Of a stretch of DNA of 64,000 bases, positions 15,176-25,140 are shown in pieces; the first letter of the stretch is position 1, and every line of letters begins with the position of its first letter. Under the pieces are notes generated by a model. The model searched no databases, had not been told where the DNA came from, and saw only the letters and a list, made by a program, of their open reading frames with translations. The position numbers and the translations under genes are program-made. Source of the DNA: Acholeplasmatales bacterium. Its GTDB lineage: Bacteria > Bacillota_I > Bacilli_A > Acholeplasmatales > Acholeplasmataceae. The stretch is from contig JAITXT010000021.1 of NCBI GenBank assembly GCA_031284585.1, positions 1 to 64,000 of the forward strand. The letters run 5' to 3'.

Positions 15176-15203
15176 TATAATATAAAATTGACCAGTATCG
15201 GTC
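15176..15203 (+). promoter_or_regulatory. Possible rpoBC promoter and small hairpin
   Basis: TATAAT (15176-15181) with no good -35, followed by a short inverted repeat GACC (15190-15193) / GGTC (15200-15203) and GTTTTT. The stem is too short to call a terminator with confidence. The element may provide extra rpoBC transcription inside the operon. Confidence 0.4.
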
Positions 15204-15270
15204 GTTTTTCTATTTTAAATAATTTTAAGTTTAATGTTTTGATAAATAATAAAAATAATGGAGCGTATAT

Positions 15271-18200
15271 ATGAGTTATAAGGTTGTAAAATATGGAAAA
15301 AAAGCAGAAAGAAGAAATTTCTCAAGGATGCCTTATGAATTTGAGCTTCCTAATTTAATTGAAAACCAAAAAGATTCTTTTAATTGGTTTATAAAAGAGG
15401 GAGTAAGAGAAGTTTTAGAAGATGTTTCGCCAATTGAGGGTGATGGACATGATTGTGCATTAAGATTATATCTATCTGACCACTTTTTCGAAGAATCTGA
15501 TGTTAATACCATCAAAGAAGCCAAAGAAAAAGGAGTTAATTACTCTAATAAGCTTATGGTTTTGGCACGTCTTGAAAATGTTACTAAATCAGGAGAAATC
15601 AAGGAAGAAAAGGTTAAACTTTGTGATCTTCCAATCATGACTCCTTCTGGTACTTTTGTCATCATGGGTAACGAAAGAGTTGTTGTATCGCAGATAGTTA
15701 GATCTTCTGGGGCATATTTTGTGGCTCCACCAAAAGATTCTGATGAAGGCATTACTGCTCAGATAATTCCAACTCACGGTGCTTGGATAGAGATTGAGCC
15801 AGGTGCCCAATCTTTATACATTAAGTTAGATAGAACCAAAAAAATTCCTTTTATTACTTTTCTAAAAGGTTTAGGTTTTGATAACGATACAATTAAAGAA
15901 ACTTTTAAAGTTTATTTAAAAATTATTGAAGGAAAAGCTAAGAAAGGCAAGAAAATAATTGTTGGAGAAACTTTAGAGGAAATAGAAGATAATGGATATA
16001 AATTAAGTAACAGAGATGCTGTTCTTGAATTATACCGTGCTCAAAAAGAAGGCGAATCTACTACTTATCAAGAGGCTAAAGAATTTGTTCGTTCTAGACT
16101 CTTCGAGAAAATTCGTTATGATTTAAATGCTGTAGGAAGATATAAAATTAATAAAAAATTAAATGTTTTAGCTTCCGCTTTGGGATATAAATTAGCTGAA
16201 GATTTATTTAATGCCAAGACTGGTGAATTAATATTACCAGCTGGAACTCTTATTTCAAAAGAACATGGAGATTCAGAACTTAGTACCTATGAAATCTTAG
16301 GAAATAATAGAGATTCTTTTAGAGTATCTATTATTGGTAAAGAAAAATCTCTTCAAAATGAATTATTAGAAGATATTTTTACTGCTAGAGAAGATGGATT
16401 AGAAGTAGAACCTCTTGCTATTACTCTTGGAAAAGATATTTATGTTAAAACAAATGAAGGTACTAAAGCAATTCTTTTATCAAAAGGAGTTTATTTAGGA
16501 CCAAAACAATACAATATGTTAAGAAAGAATTTCTATCATTTAGATGATGAATCAAAAGAATATGTATCTTCTGAAAATCTTGATATTGTTAATCTAGTTA
16601 CTACTGAAGAAATAGTTAGTCTTAAAGATGGTAGTGTAATCGTACCTAAAGGTGAAGTTATTACTGATACTGTAATTGCTAGATTAAGACAAAATAAGAC
16701 TTCTATCGATGATAAATTTAGAAACCATTTTCTAATTCATGATTGTTATGAATCTTATTATGCTAGGAAAAGTGTAGTTGTTGAACAATTAAAAGTTTTA
16801 GTTCCTGATACTGAAAATGAACAATTAGAAAAAGAGTTGTTATTAATAGGTAATGATCAAAGAGAACTAAGAGAACATATTACTATTTCTGATATTGTTG
16901 CCTTCTTAATGTATTATCTAAATCTTTCTAACTATAAGGTTGGAGAAATAGATGATATTGATAAATTAGGAAACCGTCGTATTAAATTAGTTGGTGAACT
17001 ATTAAAAAATTCATTTAGAGTTAGTTTCGCTAAAATTCAAAAGACTATTCGCGAAAGTATGTCTACTAAATCTTGGGAAGATATTAAATTAAGTTCTTTA
17101 GTTAATGTTGGACCATTAAATACTGAAGTTAAGAAATTCTTTGGATCTTCTCAACTTTCTCAATTCATGGATCAAATTAATTTGCTTGCTGAATTAACAC
17201 AAAAAAGACGTATTACAGCTCAAGGTACTGGTGGTATTCAAAAAGAAAGAGCTGGAGTTGAAGTTCGTGATGTGCATCCTTCTCACTTTGGTAGATTGTG
17301 TCCTATTGAAACACCAGAAGGTGCTTCAATTGGTCTTATCTTTTCACTTGCTAGTTATGCAAAAATTGATATGTATGGATTCATTGAGACTCCTTATTTC
17401 AAAGTTGAAAAGAATAAGAGTGGTGTTCCAATTATTACTAGTAAAGTTAAATATTTAAATGCAGATGATGAGTATGGAGAAATAATTGCTTCTGCTGCTT
17501 CTCCAAGAAAGATCTTAAGTGATGGTACTTATACTTTTGATAAAGAAAGAATTGTTGCTAGAAAACATGGAGAAACAAGTTTATTTAATTCTCATGAAGT
17601 ATCATATATTGACGTATCTCCTAAACAAATAGTATCTGTTTGTACAGCGGCTATTCCATTCCTTGAACATGATGATGGTACAAGAGCTCTAATGGGTTCT
17701 AATATGCAACGTCAAGCAGTTCCTTTAGTTCGTCCTGAATCTCCAATTGTGGGTACTGGTATCGAATATAGAGTTGCTAAAGATTCTGGAACTTTAGTGG
17801 TATCAGATGTAGATGGAGTAGTAACTTATGTAGACTCTTCAAGAGTTGTTATAACTTTAAAAGAAGAAGCCGAAGTAGTCTTTGGTGGAAAAGTGTTATA
17901 CGATGGAAAAGAAGATTTTAATTTAGAAGTTGCAAATAGATTAATCTCTAAAGGAGTCGCAAAAAATAAAACATTTGATATTCTTTATTTCGTTAGAAGT
18001 AATCAAGATAATTCTATTAATCAACATCCTATCGTTAAAGTTGGAGAAAAAATTGAAAAAGGCGATATAATTGCTGATGGACCAACTAGTCAAAATGGTG
18101 AATTAGCACTTGGTAGGAATGTAGTGGTTGCCTTTATGACTTTTGATGGATATAACTTTGAAGATGCTGTAATTATGAGTGAAGAATTGGTTAAAAATGA

Positions 18201-19365
18201 TGTTTATTCATCTATTCATATCGATGTTCATGATATTGCTACTAAAGTACTAAAAGGTAACGGTGGTAGAGATAAAGAAGAATTCACTAATGAATTACCT
18301 AATGTTTCAAGAAGTGCAGTTGCTAATCTTGATGATGATGGAATAGTTATCGTTGGTAGTGAAGTTAAAGAAGATGATATTCTTGTGGGTAAAATTACTC
18401 CTAAAGGGGATAATCAATCATCTCAAATAACTGATTTACTACATCAAATTATCGGTGAGAAGAGTAAAGATTATAAAGATAGTAGTTTAAGAGTTCCTCA
18501 TGGATCAAGTGGTATCGTTCAAGATGTTAGAATTTTAGATAAAGCGAAAGGCGATAAACTTCAAGATGGAATAAATAAACAAGTTAGAGTATTTATTGCT
18601 CAAAAGAGAAAGATTATGGAAGGCGATAAGATGGCTGGTCGTCATGGTAATAAAGGTGTTATTTCTAAAATATTACCAAGAGAAGATATGCCTTATATGG
18701 CTGATGGTACACCAATAGATATTATCTTAAATCCTCAAGGTGTTCCTTCGAGAATGAATTTCGGACAAGTACTTGAACTACCTCTTGGTTTAGCTGGTAA
18801 GAAATTAGGTGTTAAATTTGCAACTCCAGTTTTTGATCCTGCATCTGATGAGGATATCAAAGATATGATGAAAGAAGCAAATGTTGAAGCTGATGGAAAA
18901 ACTGTTTTATATGATGGTAGAACTGGTCTTCCTTATGAAAATAGAATTGGGGTTGGAATTATGTATATGATTAAATTATCACACATGGTTGATGATAAAC
19001 TTCATGCCAGAAATACTGGTCCTTATGCAATCGTTAGTCAACAACCTCTTGGTGGTAAAGCCCAAAATGGCGGACAAAGATTTGGAGAAATGGAAGTTTG
19101 GGCACTTTATGCTTATGGCGCTGCTCATACTCTTCAAGAAATTCTTACTTATAAATCAGATGATATTGTTGGAAGAAATAAAGTTAATCTTGCCTTGTCT
19201 AGAGGAGATAGACTTCCTGTTCCATCAATTCCAGAATCATTTAGAGTTTTAACGCGTCAATTAAAAGGTCTTGGTCTATATTCAGAATTAGAAGATTCTA
19301 CAACTGGATTAAACGAAGTTACTAAATCAATTGTTGACAATAAGAAAGGAGGATATCGTAGATGA
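15271..19365 (+). CDS. rpoB: DNA-directed RNA polymerase beta subunit
   Basis: 1364 residues against about 1190 in Bacillus. All core blocks are recognisable: SQLSQFMDQ of the rifampicin cluster, RERAG-like KERAGVEVRDVHPSH, NVVVAFMTFDGYNFEDA, and the C-terminal KAQNGGQRFGEMEVWAL clamp segment. Most of the extra length is in the lobe between GRYKINKKLN (residue 298) and HITISDIVAFL (about 537). There, a 'G-x-L-I-L-P-A-G-T' module (about 303-335) recurs as 'G-S-V-I-V-P-K-G-E' (about 443-475). The start has only a weak GGAG. It overlaps rpoC by four bases. Confidence 0.98.
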   Translation: MSYKVVKYGKKAERRNFSRMPYEFELPNLIENQKDSFNWFIKEGVREVLEDVSPIEGDGHDCALRLYLSDHFFEESDVNTIKEAKEKGVNYSNKLMVLARLENVTKSGEIKEEKVKLCDLPIMTPSGTFVIMGNERVVVSQIVRSSGAYFVAPPKDSDEGITAQIIPTHGAWIEIEPGAQSLYIKLDRTKKIPFITFLKGLGFDNDTIKETFKVYLKIIEGKAKKGKKIIVGETLEEIEDNGYKLSNRDAVLELYRAQKEGESTTYQEAKEFVRSRLFEKIRYDLNAVGRYKINKKLNVLASALGYKLAEDLFNAKTGELILPAGTLISKEHGDSELSTYEILGNNRDSFRVSIIGKEKSLQNELLEDIFTAREDGLEVEPLAITLGKDIYVKTNEGTKAILLSKGVYLGPKQYNMLRKNFYHLDDESKEYVSSENLDIVNLVTTEEIVSLKDGSVIVPKGEVITDTVIARLRQNKTSIDDKFRNHFLIHDCYESYYARKSVVVEQLKVLVPDTENEQLEKELLLIGNDQRELREHITISDIVAFLMYYLNLSNYKVGEIDDIDKLGNRRIKLVGELLKNSFRVSFAKIQKTIRESMSTKSWEDIKLSSLVNVGPLNTEVKKFFGSSQLSQFMDQINLLAELTQKRRITAQGTGGIQKERAGVEVRDVHPSHFGRLCPIETPEGASIGLIFSLASYAKIDMYGFIETPYFKVEKNKSGVPIITSKVKYLNADDEYGEIIASAASPRKILSDGTYTFDKERIVARKHGETSLFNSHEVSYIDVSPKQIVSVCTAAIPFLEHDDGTRALMGSNMQRQAVPLVRPESPIVGTGIEYRVAKDSGTLVVSDVDGVVTYVDSSRVVITLKEEAEVVFGGKVLYDGKEDFNLEVANRLISKGVAKNKTFDILYFVRSNQDNSINQHPIVKVGEKIEKGDIIADGPTSQNGELALGRNVVVAFMTFDGYNFEDAVIMSEELVKNDVYSSIHIDVHDIATKVLKGNGGRDKEEFTNELPNVSRSAVANLDDDGIVIVGSEVKEDDILVGKITPKGDNQSSQITDLLHQIIGEKSKDYKDSSLRVPHGSSGIVQDVRILDKAKGDKLQDGINKQVRVFIAQKRKIMEGDKMAGRHGNKGVISKILPREDMPYMADGTPIDIILNPQGVPSRMNFGQVLELPLGLAGKKLGVKFATPVFDPASDEDIKDMMKEANVEADGKTVLYDGRTGLPYENRIGVGIMYMIKLSHMVDDKLHARNTGPYAIVSQQPLGGKAQNGGQRFGEMEVWALYAYGAAHTLQEILTYKSDDIVGRNKVNLALSRGDRLPVPSIPESFRVLTRQLKGLGLYSELEDSTTGLNEVTKSIVDNKKGGYRR

Positions 19366-22300
19366 AAAAAAATTCACGTACAAATACTCTAGAAATAGAG
19401 AAAATAGGTTTATCTGCTGAACTTAAAGATCAATTAAAGATGTTAAGTTTGGAAGAAGAAAGCGATATTAATACCTTTGATGTCAATGATTTAAAGATGA
19501 TGCTTTCTGATTCTTTCGAAGAATTTTATGAAGAAGTATTAAAACCATTTCATCTTCCTAATCAACTTGCTGCATTTAAACTTGAACCAAGTTTGATTAA
19601 GATTTTAGAAAGTGCAAAAATAAAAGATGTAAGAAGTTTAATTGATTGTCCTAGATCAATTCTTTACGAATTAGTTAAAGATGATATGTTTGATAAAAAA
19701 GCAGTTGATGATATCTTAGGATTCTTTGGATTTGCTCCGCTAGAAGGTATTACTGCTATTCAAACTCAAAATGCTTACGTTCAAGCAGATGATGAAGAAA
19801 CAGTTATCGATGTAAAAGATAGATTAAAAAAAGTAAGAGTTGATGCTCACACTTCTTTAGGTGTTAGAAAATATTCACATTTTAAAATAAGACTTGCTTC
19901 TCCAAGTGAAATCAAACAATGGTCATATGGTGAAGTTAAAAATACAGAAACTCTAAATTATCGTTCTGGAAAACCAGTTATTGATGGTTTATTCTGTGAG
20001 AAAATATTTGGACCAATCAAAGATTGTCAATGTGCATGTGGAAAGAAACAAGCAGCTAATATTGGTACTGTTTGTGAAAAATGTGGTATTGAAATTACTG
20101 ACTCAAAAGTGCGAAGAGAAAGAATGGGACATATCGAACTTGCGTCTCCTATCGTTCATCCTTGGTATTTAAAGAATAGTCCATCAATTCTTGCGTTATT
20201 ATTAAATATTAAAGCAAAAGAATTAATTGAAATAGTTTTCTATATTAGATACGTAATTATCAAACCAGCTACTTCTGGTTATAAGAAAGGGGACAGTCTT
20301 CCTGAACAAGAATATCATAGACTTTTTGAAGAAAGTAGAGATGGTTTTTATGGTGAAACTGGTGCGGAAGCAATTAGATTTTTACTTAAAGACTTAAATA
20401 TTAAGAAACAAATTATTAAACTAAATTATGAACTTAATAAGTCAAGTAGTAAAGCAAAACAACGTAGAACAGCAATTATTAAACGTCTTGAAGTTTTAGA
20501 AGCATTTAATAAATCTGATAATAAACCTGAATGGATGGTAATGGATGTTATTCCTGTTCTTCCTCCAGATTTAAGACCAATGGTTGCTTTAGATGGTGGA
20601 AGATATGCAACTACTGATTTAAATGATTTATATCGTTCGATTATTAGTAGAAATACTAGATTAAAAAAATTCATTGATGCAGAAAGTCCTGCTTTACTTA
20701 TCAAAAATGAAAAACGTCTTTTACAAGAAGCTGTTGAGTCATTATTTGATTCATCAAAGAAAAATAAAGCTCTTAACAAAGATAAGAAGTCTAAAAAGAA
20801 ATCTATTACTGAAGTTTTAAAAGGTAAACAAGGTATATTTAGACAAAATTTACTAGGTAAAAGAGTTGATTATTCTGGTAGATCTGTTATTATTATAGGT
20901 CCTGATTTACAAATGTATCAATGTGGTATTCCAAGAGAAATGGCATATATCTTATTTAAACCGTTCATTTTAGAAGAACTTGAAAAGAGACATAAAGAAA
21001 AAGAAACTGGGAAACCTGCTAATGCAGCTAAAGATTATGATTCAAAGAAAGATGAATGTTATGAAATTTTAGAGAAAGTTGCTAAAGAACATCCTGTTCT
21101 TCTTAATAGAGCTCCTACTCTTCATAGACTTGGTATTCAAGCATTTGAACCTAAGTTAATTGATGGTAAAGCGATTCGTTTACATCCTCTAGTTACTACT
21201 GCTTTTAATGCTGACTTTGATGGAGATCAAATGGCTGTCCATTTACCTCTTTCTAATTATGCTCAAGCAGAAGCAAGACTATTAATGCTTGCTTCAAATA
21301 ATATCTTAAATCCTAGTAATGGAGCTCCAATTGTTACTCCAACTCAAGATATGGTTATCGGTAATTATTATTTAACTACGGAAGAAGCATATGATAAAGT
21401 TAGTGATAAGAATAGGAACGAAGGAAGATATTTCGCGACTTATGAAGAGGCTTTATTTGCAGTTGAGAACAAAGTTATTAATCTTCATACAAGAATTATT
21501 GTTGATCCTAAATATATTGATAGTACATTTTCTGAAGATCAAAAGCAAAAATATCTAGTTACTACATTCGGTAAACTTACTTTCAATAAAATATTACCTT
21601 CAAGTTTCCCTTACTTGAATACTCCGAAAGATATTGATAAGAATTTTCCTAGTGATGAATTTTTTATTGCTAAAGGTGAGAATTTCTCTGAATACTTCAA
21701 AAGTCGTGAATTAAATTCACCTCTAAAGAAAGATCATTTATCTAAAATTATTTCAAGAGTATTTAAGATGGTTTCAATTTCTGAGACTTCTGTTATGCTT
21801 GATAAATTAAAAGACTTAGGATTTAAGTATTCTACTCAATCTGGTATTTCTATTAGTTTTGCGGATGTTAATGTTTATTCTAAGAAAAATGAAAAACTTG
21901 CGGAAACAGAAAAATATCTTCTTGAATTAGAAAATGAATATGAGTTATATGGAACTATGACTGCTGCTGAAAAGAAAGATTTGACACTTAAAAAGTGGGA
22001 ATCAACTCGTAAAGAGATTCTTGAAGGCTTGATGAAAGAATTCCCTAAAGATAACAATGTATTTATTATGATGGATAGTGGAGCCCGTGGTAAACAAGAT
22101 AACTTCTCACAGCTTGCTGGTATGAGAGGATTAATGCAAAATCCAAAAGGTGAAACTATTGAAATTCCAATTCAATCTTCATTTAGACAAGGTTTAACAG
22201 TATCAGAATTCTTTATTTCTACGCATGGTGCTAGAAAAGGTTCTACTGATATTGCCTTAAAAACTTCTAAATCTGGTTATTTGACAAGAAGATTAGTAGA

Positions 22301-23480
22301 TGTTGCGCATGAAGTTATTATTTCCGAAGATGATTGTTGTACTGATAAAGGTGTTGTTGTTAAGAAAGTACTTTCTGATGACGGCAATGAAATCGTTAAA
22401 TTATATTCAAGAATTGTTGGTAGATATGCTGCTAAAGATATTGTTCATAAGAAAGAACTTTTAGTTCTGGGTGGAGAACTTATAACTGAAGAAATTGCTA
22501 ATAGAATTGTTCTTCTTGGAATCACTGAAGTTGAAATAAGAAGTTCACTTACTTGTGGTAGTGAATCTGGTATTTGTGCAAAATGTTATGGTAAAAACCT
22601 TGCTACTAACACTTTGATTGAAGTTGGTGAAGCAGTTGGTATTATTGCGGCTCAATCTATTGGTGAACCAGGTACTCAGTTAACAATGAGAACTTTCCAT
22701 ACTGGGGGAGTATCAAGTGTTACCGATATTACTCAAGGTCTTCCACGTGTTGAAGAATTATTTGAAAATAGAACTCCTAAAGGTAAATCTACAATCTCAA
22801 ATATCTATGGTGAAATTATTAAAATCGTTGATAAAGATAAAAAATCTCAGATTTCTGAAAAACATATCATTATTAAGCAAAAAGCAACTAATGCCGAAGT
22901 AATTGTTAAGATTCCATCTAATTCAACTGTTGTTGTTAAGAATGGGGACAAAGTAGTACCAGGTCAAAAATTAACTGAAGGTTCAATTCATCCTAGAGAA
23001 TTATTTGAAGCTACAGATAAAGAAACTGTTCAACAATATATCATCGAAGAAATTCAAAAAGTTTATCGTGCTCAAGGTGTTGAGATCTCTGATAAGCATA
23101 TTGAAATAATCGTAAGACAAATGTTTAAACGTGTTATTGTTCAAGATGAAGGTGATACAGAATTACTTCCTGGTATTGAATGTTCATTGTCAGAATTCAG
23201 TAAAGCTTTAAAGAATGCTATTATTAATGGTACTAGACTTCCTATTGCTTATCCTGTTATTCTAGGAATTGCAAAAGCTGCTTCTAAGAGTGATTCATTC
23301 CTTTCTGCGGCTAGTTTCCAAGAAACTCAAAAAGTTCTTACTAATGCTGCTATTCGTGGTAAAATAGATGAACTTATTGGATTAAAAGAAAATGCTTTAA
23401 TTGGAGGATTAATTCCTGCAGGTACAGGTTCAATTAGAGAACCTAGAGTAGTTTATTCAAAATTTAATTCTAGTAAATAA
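19362..23480 (+). CDS. rpoC: DNA-directed RNA polymerase beta' subunit with N-terminal extension
   Basis: 1372 residues. The canonical beta' begins only near residue 171 (YSHFKIRLASPSEIKQWSYGEV). The zinc ribbon (CQCACGKK, then CEKCGIE), the catalytic NADFDGD (616-622), trigger-loop/bridge-helix region and the second zinc site (SLTCGSESGICAKCYG) follow normally. The extra first 170 residues include a helical segment at about 71-127 resembling an alpha-CTD/helix-hairpin-helix unit. The start is well fixed: AAAGGAGG at 19346-19353 and an ATGA overlap with rpoB, so the extension is probably real. Confidence 0.97.
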   Translation: MKKNSRTNTLEIEKIGLSAELKDQLKMLSLEEESDINTFDVNDLKMMLSDSFEEFYEEVLKPFHLPNQLAAFKLEPSLIKILESAKIKDVRSLIDCPRSILYELVKDDMFDKKAVDDILGFFGFAPLEGITAIQTQNAYVQADDEETVIDVKDRLKKVRVDAHTSLGVRKYSHFKIRLASPSEIKQWSYGEVKNTETLNYRSGKPVIDGLFCEKIFGPIKDCQCACGKKQAANIGTVCEKCGIEITDSKVRRERMGHIELASPIVHPWYLKNSPSILALLLNIKAKELIEIVFYIRYVIIKPATSGYKKGDSLPEQEYHRLFEESRDGFYGETGAEAIRFLLKDLNIKKQIIKLNYELNKSSSKAKQRRTAIIKRLEVLEAFNKSDNKPEWMVMDVIPVLPPDLRPMVALDGGRYATTDLNDLYRSIISRNTRLKKFIDAESPALLIKNEKRLLQEAVESLFDSSKKNKALNKDKKSKKKSITEVLKGKQGIFRQNLLGKRVDYSGRSVIIIGPDLQMYQCGIPREMAYILFKPFILEELEKRHKEKETGKPANAAKDYDSKKDECYEILEKVAKEHPVLLNRAPTLHRLGIQAFEPKLIDGKAIRLHPLVTTAFNADFDGDQMAVHLPLSNYAQAEARLLMLASNNILNPSNGAPIVTPTQDMVIGNYYLTTEEAYDKVSDKNRNEGRYFATYEEALFAVENKVINLHTRIIVDPKYIDSTFSEDQKQKYLVTTFGKLTFNKILPSSFPYLNTPKDIDKNFPSDEFFIAKGENFSEYFKSRELNSPLKKDHLSKIISRVFKMVSISETSVMLDKLKDLGFKYSTQSGISISFADVNVYSKKNEKLAETEKYLLELENEYELYGTMTAAEKKDLTLKKWESTRKEILEGLMKEFPKDNNVFIMMDSGARGKQDNFSQLAGMRGLMQNPKGETIEIPIQSSFRQGLTVSEFFISTHGARKGSTDIALKTSKSGYLTRRLVDVAHEVIISEDDCCTDKGVVVKKVLSDDGNEIVKLYSRIVGRYAAKDIVHKKELLVLGGELITEEIANRIVLLGITEVEIRSSLTCGSESGICAKCYGKNLATNTLIEVGEAVGIIAAQSIGEPGTQLTMRTFHTGGVSSVTDITQGLPRVEELFENRTPKGKSTISNIYGEIIKIVDKDKKSQISEKHIIIKQKATNAEVIVKIPSNSTVVVKNGDKVVPGQKLTEGSIHPRELFEATDKETVQQYIIEEIQKVYRAQGVEISDKHIEIIVRQMFKRVIVQDEGDTELLPGIECSLSEFSKALKNAIINGTRLPIAYPVILGIAKAASKSDSFLSAASFQETQKVLTNAAIRGKIDELIGLKENALIGGLIPAGTGSIREPRVVYSKFNSSK

Positions 23481-23488
23481 TTAATTTA

Positions 23489-23530
23489 AGAGTAACTAAA
23501 TCATAATTGATTTGGTTACTCTTTTTATTT
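23489..23530 (+). terminator. rpoBC operon terminator
   Basis: Stem AGAGTAACTAAATCA (23489-23503) / TGATTTGGTTACTCT (23508-23522), 15 pairs with one G-U, loop TAAT, then a T-rich run. It ends the ribosomal/rpo block. Confidence 0.9.
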
Positions 23531-23557
23531 TTGAAATCATTTATCATAAGATAACAA

Positions 23558-23624
23558 AAATCATGCGTACTCATTAATATTTCGCTTCTTTAAATCATGC
23601 GTTTTGTATTATTTGTGATATAAT
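23558..23624 (+). promoter_or_regulatory. Direct repeats and extended -10 upstream of AAA/DUF4143 gene
   Basis: The 11-mer AAATCATGCGT occurs at 23558-23568 and again at 23592-23602, start-to-start 34 bases, about three helical turns. The second copy overlaps where a -35 box would sit for the TATAAT at 23619-23624 (preceded by TGTGA, an extended -10). This layout suggests a regulator binding both copies on one DNA face. Confidence 0.5.
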
Positions 23625-23645
23625 AGTTATATTGAGGTGATTGAA

Positions 23646-25004
23646 ATGGTTTTGAAAAGAAAAATATACTCGATATTATTAAATTGGAAAAATGAATCAA
23701 AAGGGACCAAAGCACTACTTATTGAAGGAGCTAGACGTATTGGCAAATCAACTATTGTTAGTTTATTTGGGAAGAACGAATATAAAAGTTTTGTTATAAT
23801 TGATTTTAATGATGTCTCAAAATCAATAATAGATAATTTTAATAATAATTTATCGGATTTAGATACTTTTTTTATGATTATTCAAACTGAATATGGAATA
23901 AAATTATATAGACATGAAACTTTAATTATTTTTGATGAGATACAAAGATTTCCTAAAGCCAGACAATCAATTAAAAAACTCGTTCAAGATGGAAGATATG
24001 ACTATATAGAAACAGGATCGCTTATCTCGATAAAAGAAAATGTTAAAGATATAACAATCCCTTCTGAAGAAAGAGTTATAAAAATGTATCCACTTGATTT
24101 TGAAGAATTTTGCTTTGCCATGAATGAAGATTTGCTGATTGAATACATTAAAAAATGTTTTGTTGAACTAGTTCCATTAGAAAGTGGCCTTCACAACAAG
24201 GCAATGCTATTATTTAGACAATATATGCTTGTAGGGGGTATGCCGCAAAGTATAGTCGCTTATTTAAAAAATGATAGAGATTTTGAAAAAGCAGATATTG
24301 AAAAGAGAGATATTTTACAAATATATAGAAATGATATTATGAAAATAGATAAGGAATATCAATCAAAGGTAATTTCAATTTTTGATCAAATACCATCTTT
24401 TCTCTCTAAACATGAAAAAAGAGTTGTATTATCAAATATTAAAAAGAATTCTAATTTCATTCAATATAATGAAACTTTCTTTTGGTTAGAGGACTCCATG
24501 ATTTGCAATCATTGTTTTAATTGTAGTGACCCAAATATAGGACTTTCATTAAACGAAGAAAGAACCTATGTTAAATGTTATATGGGGGATACTGGATTAT
24601 TAGTGAGTCATGCTTTCAGTGAAAACGAAATAATAACAAATGAATTGTATAAACAAATTCTTTTCAATAAATTATCTCTTAATCAGGGAATGCTATTTGA
24701 AAACGTAATATCTCAAATATTAACGAGTAATGGGCATAAATTGTTTTTTCATAACCATTTCGATGAAAAAACACATCGAAACGATTGTGAAATTGATTTT
24801 GTTATTTCTAATAATAGCAAAGTTAATTATAAAATATATCCTATAGAAGTAAAATCATCAAATAAGTATTCAACAGTTTCAATTGATAAATTTAATATAA
24901 AATTTAAGAGTAGAATAAAATGTGCATATATTATCCATCCAAAGAATTTATTTATTAAAGATAATTTAATATGCATTCCTCCATATATGGCTATTTGTTT
25001 ATAA
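23646..25004 (+). CDS. AAA ATPase of the AAA_14/DUF4143 type
   Basis: 452 residues. The N-terminal ATPase has Walker A GARRIGKST (28-36), Walker B LIIFDEIQRFP (about 93-103) and sensor-like ETGSLIS. The C-terminal part carries the DUF4143 pattern (CYMGDTGLLVSH, NQGMLFENVISQIL) and ends in a PD-(D/E)xK-like strand set with EIDFVI and PIEVKSS, suggesting a nuclease-like fold. These proteins are common, often mobile, and of uncertain role. GAGGTG at 23634-23639 favours the ATG at 23646 over the GTG at 23637. A single-gene unit between two terminators. Confidence 0.88.
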   Translation: MVLKRKIYSILLNWKNESKGTKALLIEGARRIGKSTIVSLFGKNEYKSFVIIDFNDVSKSIIDNFNNNLSDLDTFFMIIQTEYGIKLYRHETLIIFDEIQRFPKARQSIKKLVQDGRYDYIETGSLISIKENVKDITIPSEERVIKMYPLDFEEFCFAMNEDLLIEYIKKCFVELVPLESGLHNKAMLLFRQYMLVGGMPQSIVAYLKNDRDFEKADIEKRDILQIYRNDIMKIDKEYQSKVISIFDQIPSFLSKHEKRVVLSNIKKNSNFIQYNETFFWLEDSMICNHCFNCSDPNIGLSLNEERTYVKCYMGDTGLLVSHAFSENEIITNELYKQILFNKLSLNQGMLFENVISQILTSNGHKLFFHNHFDEKTHRNDCEIDFVISNNSKVNYKIYPIEVKSSNKYSTVSIDKFNIKFKSRIKCAYIIHPKNLFIKDNLICIPPYMAICL

Positions 25005-25140
25005 TTATTTAAATATCACAATTAAATAGTTAGTGGTTTTGTTGTTTTTTTAGCCTTGTTAATTATAATTTTTTAAATTAGAGTTTAAATTTAATTTATG
25101 TATTATTTTCTAATATATAATATTAATGGAGGGTAATATC

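Noticed and set aside
23646-25004. AAA/DUF4143 protein as a transposon or insertion sequence gene
   Set aside because: No terminal inverted repeats or target duplications seen; the nearby AAATCATGCGT copies are both on one side and look like operator sites.
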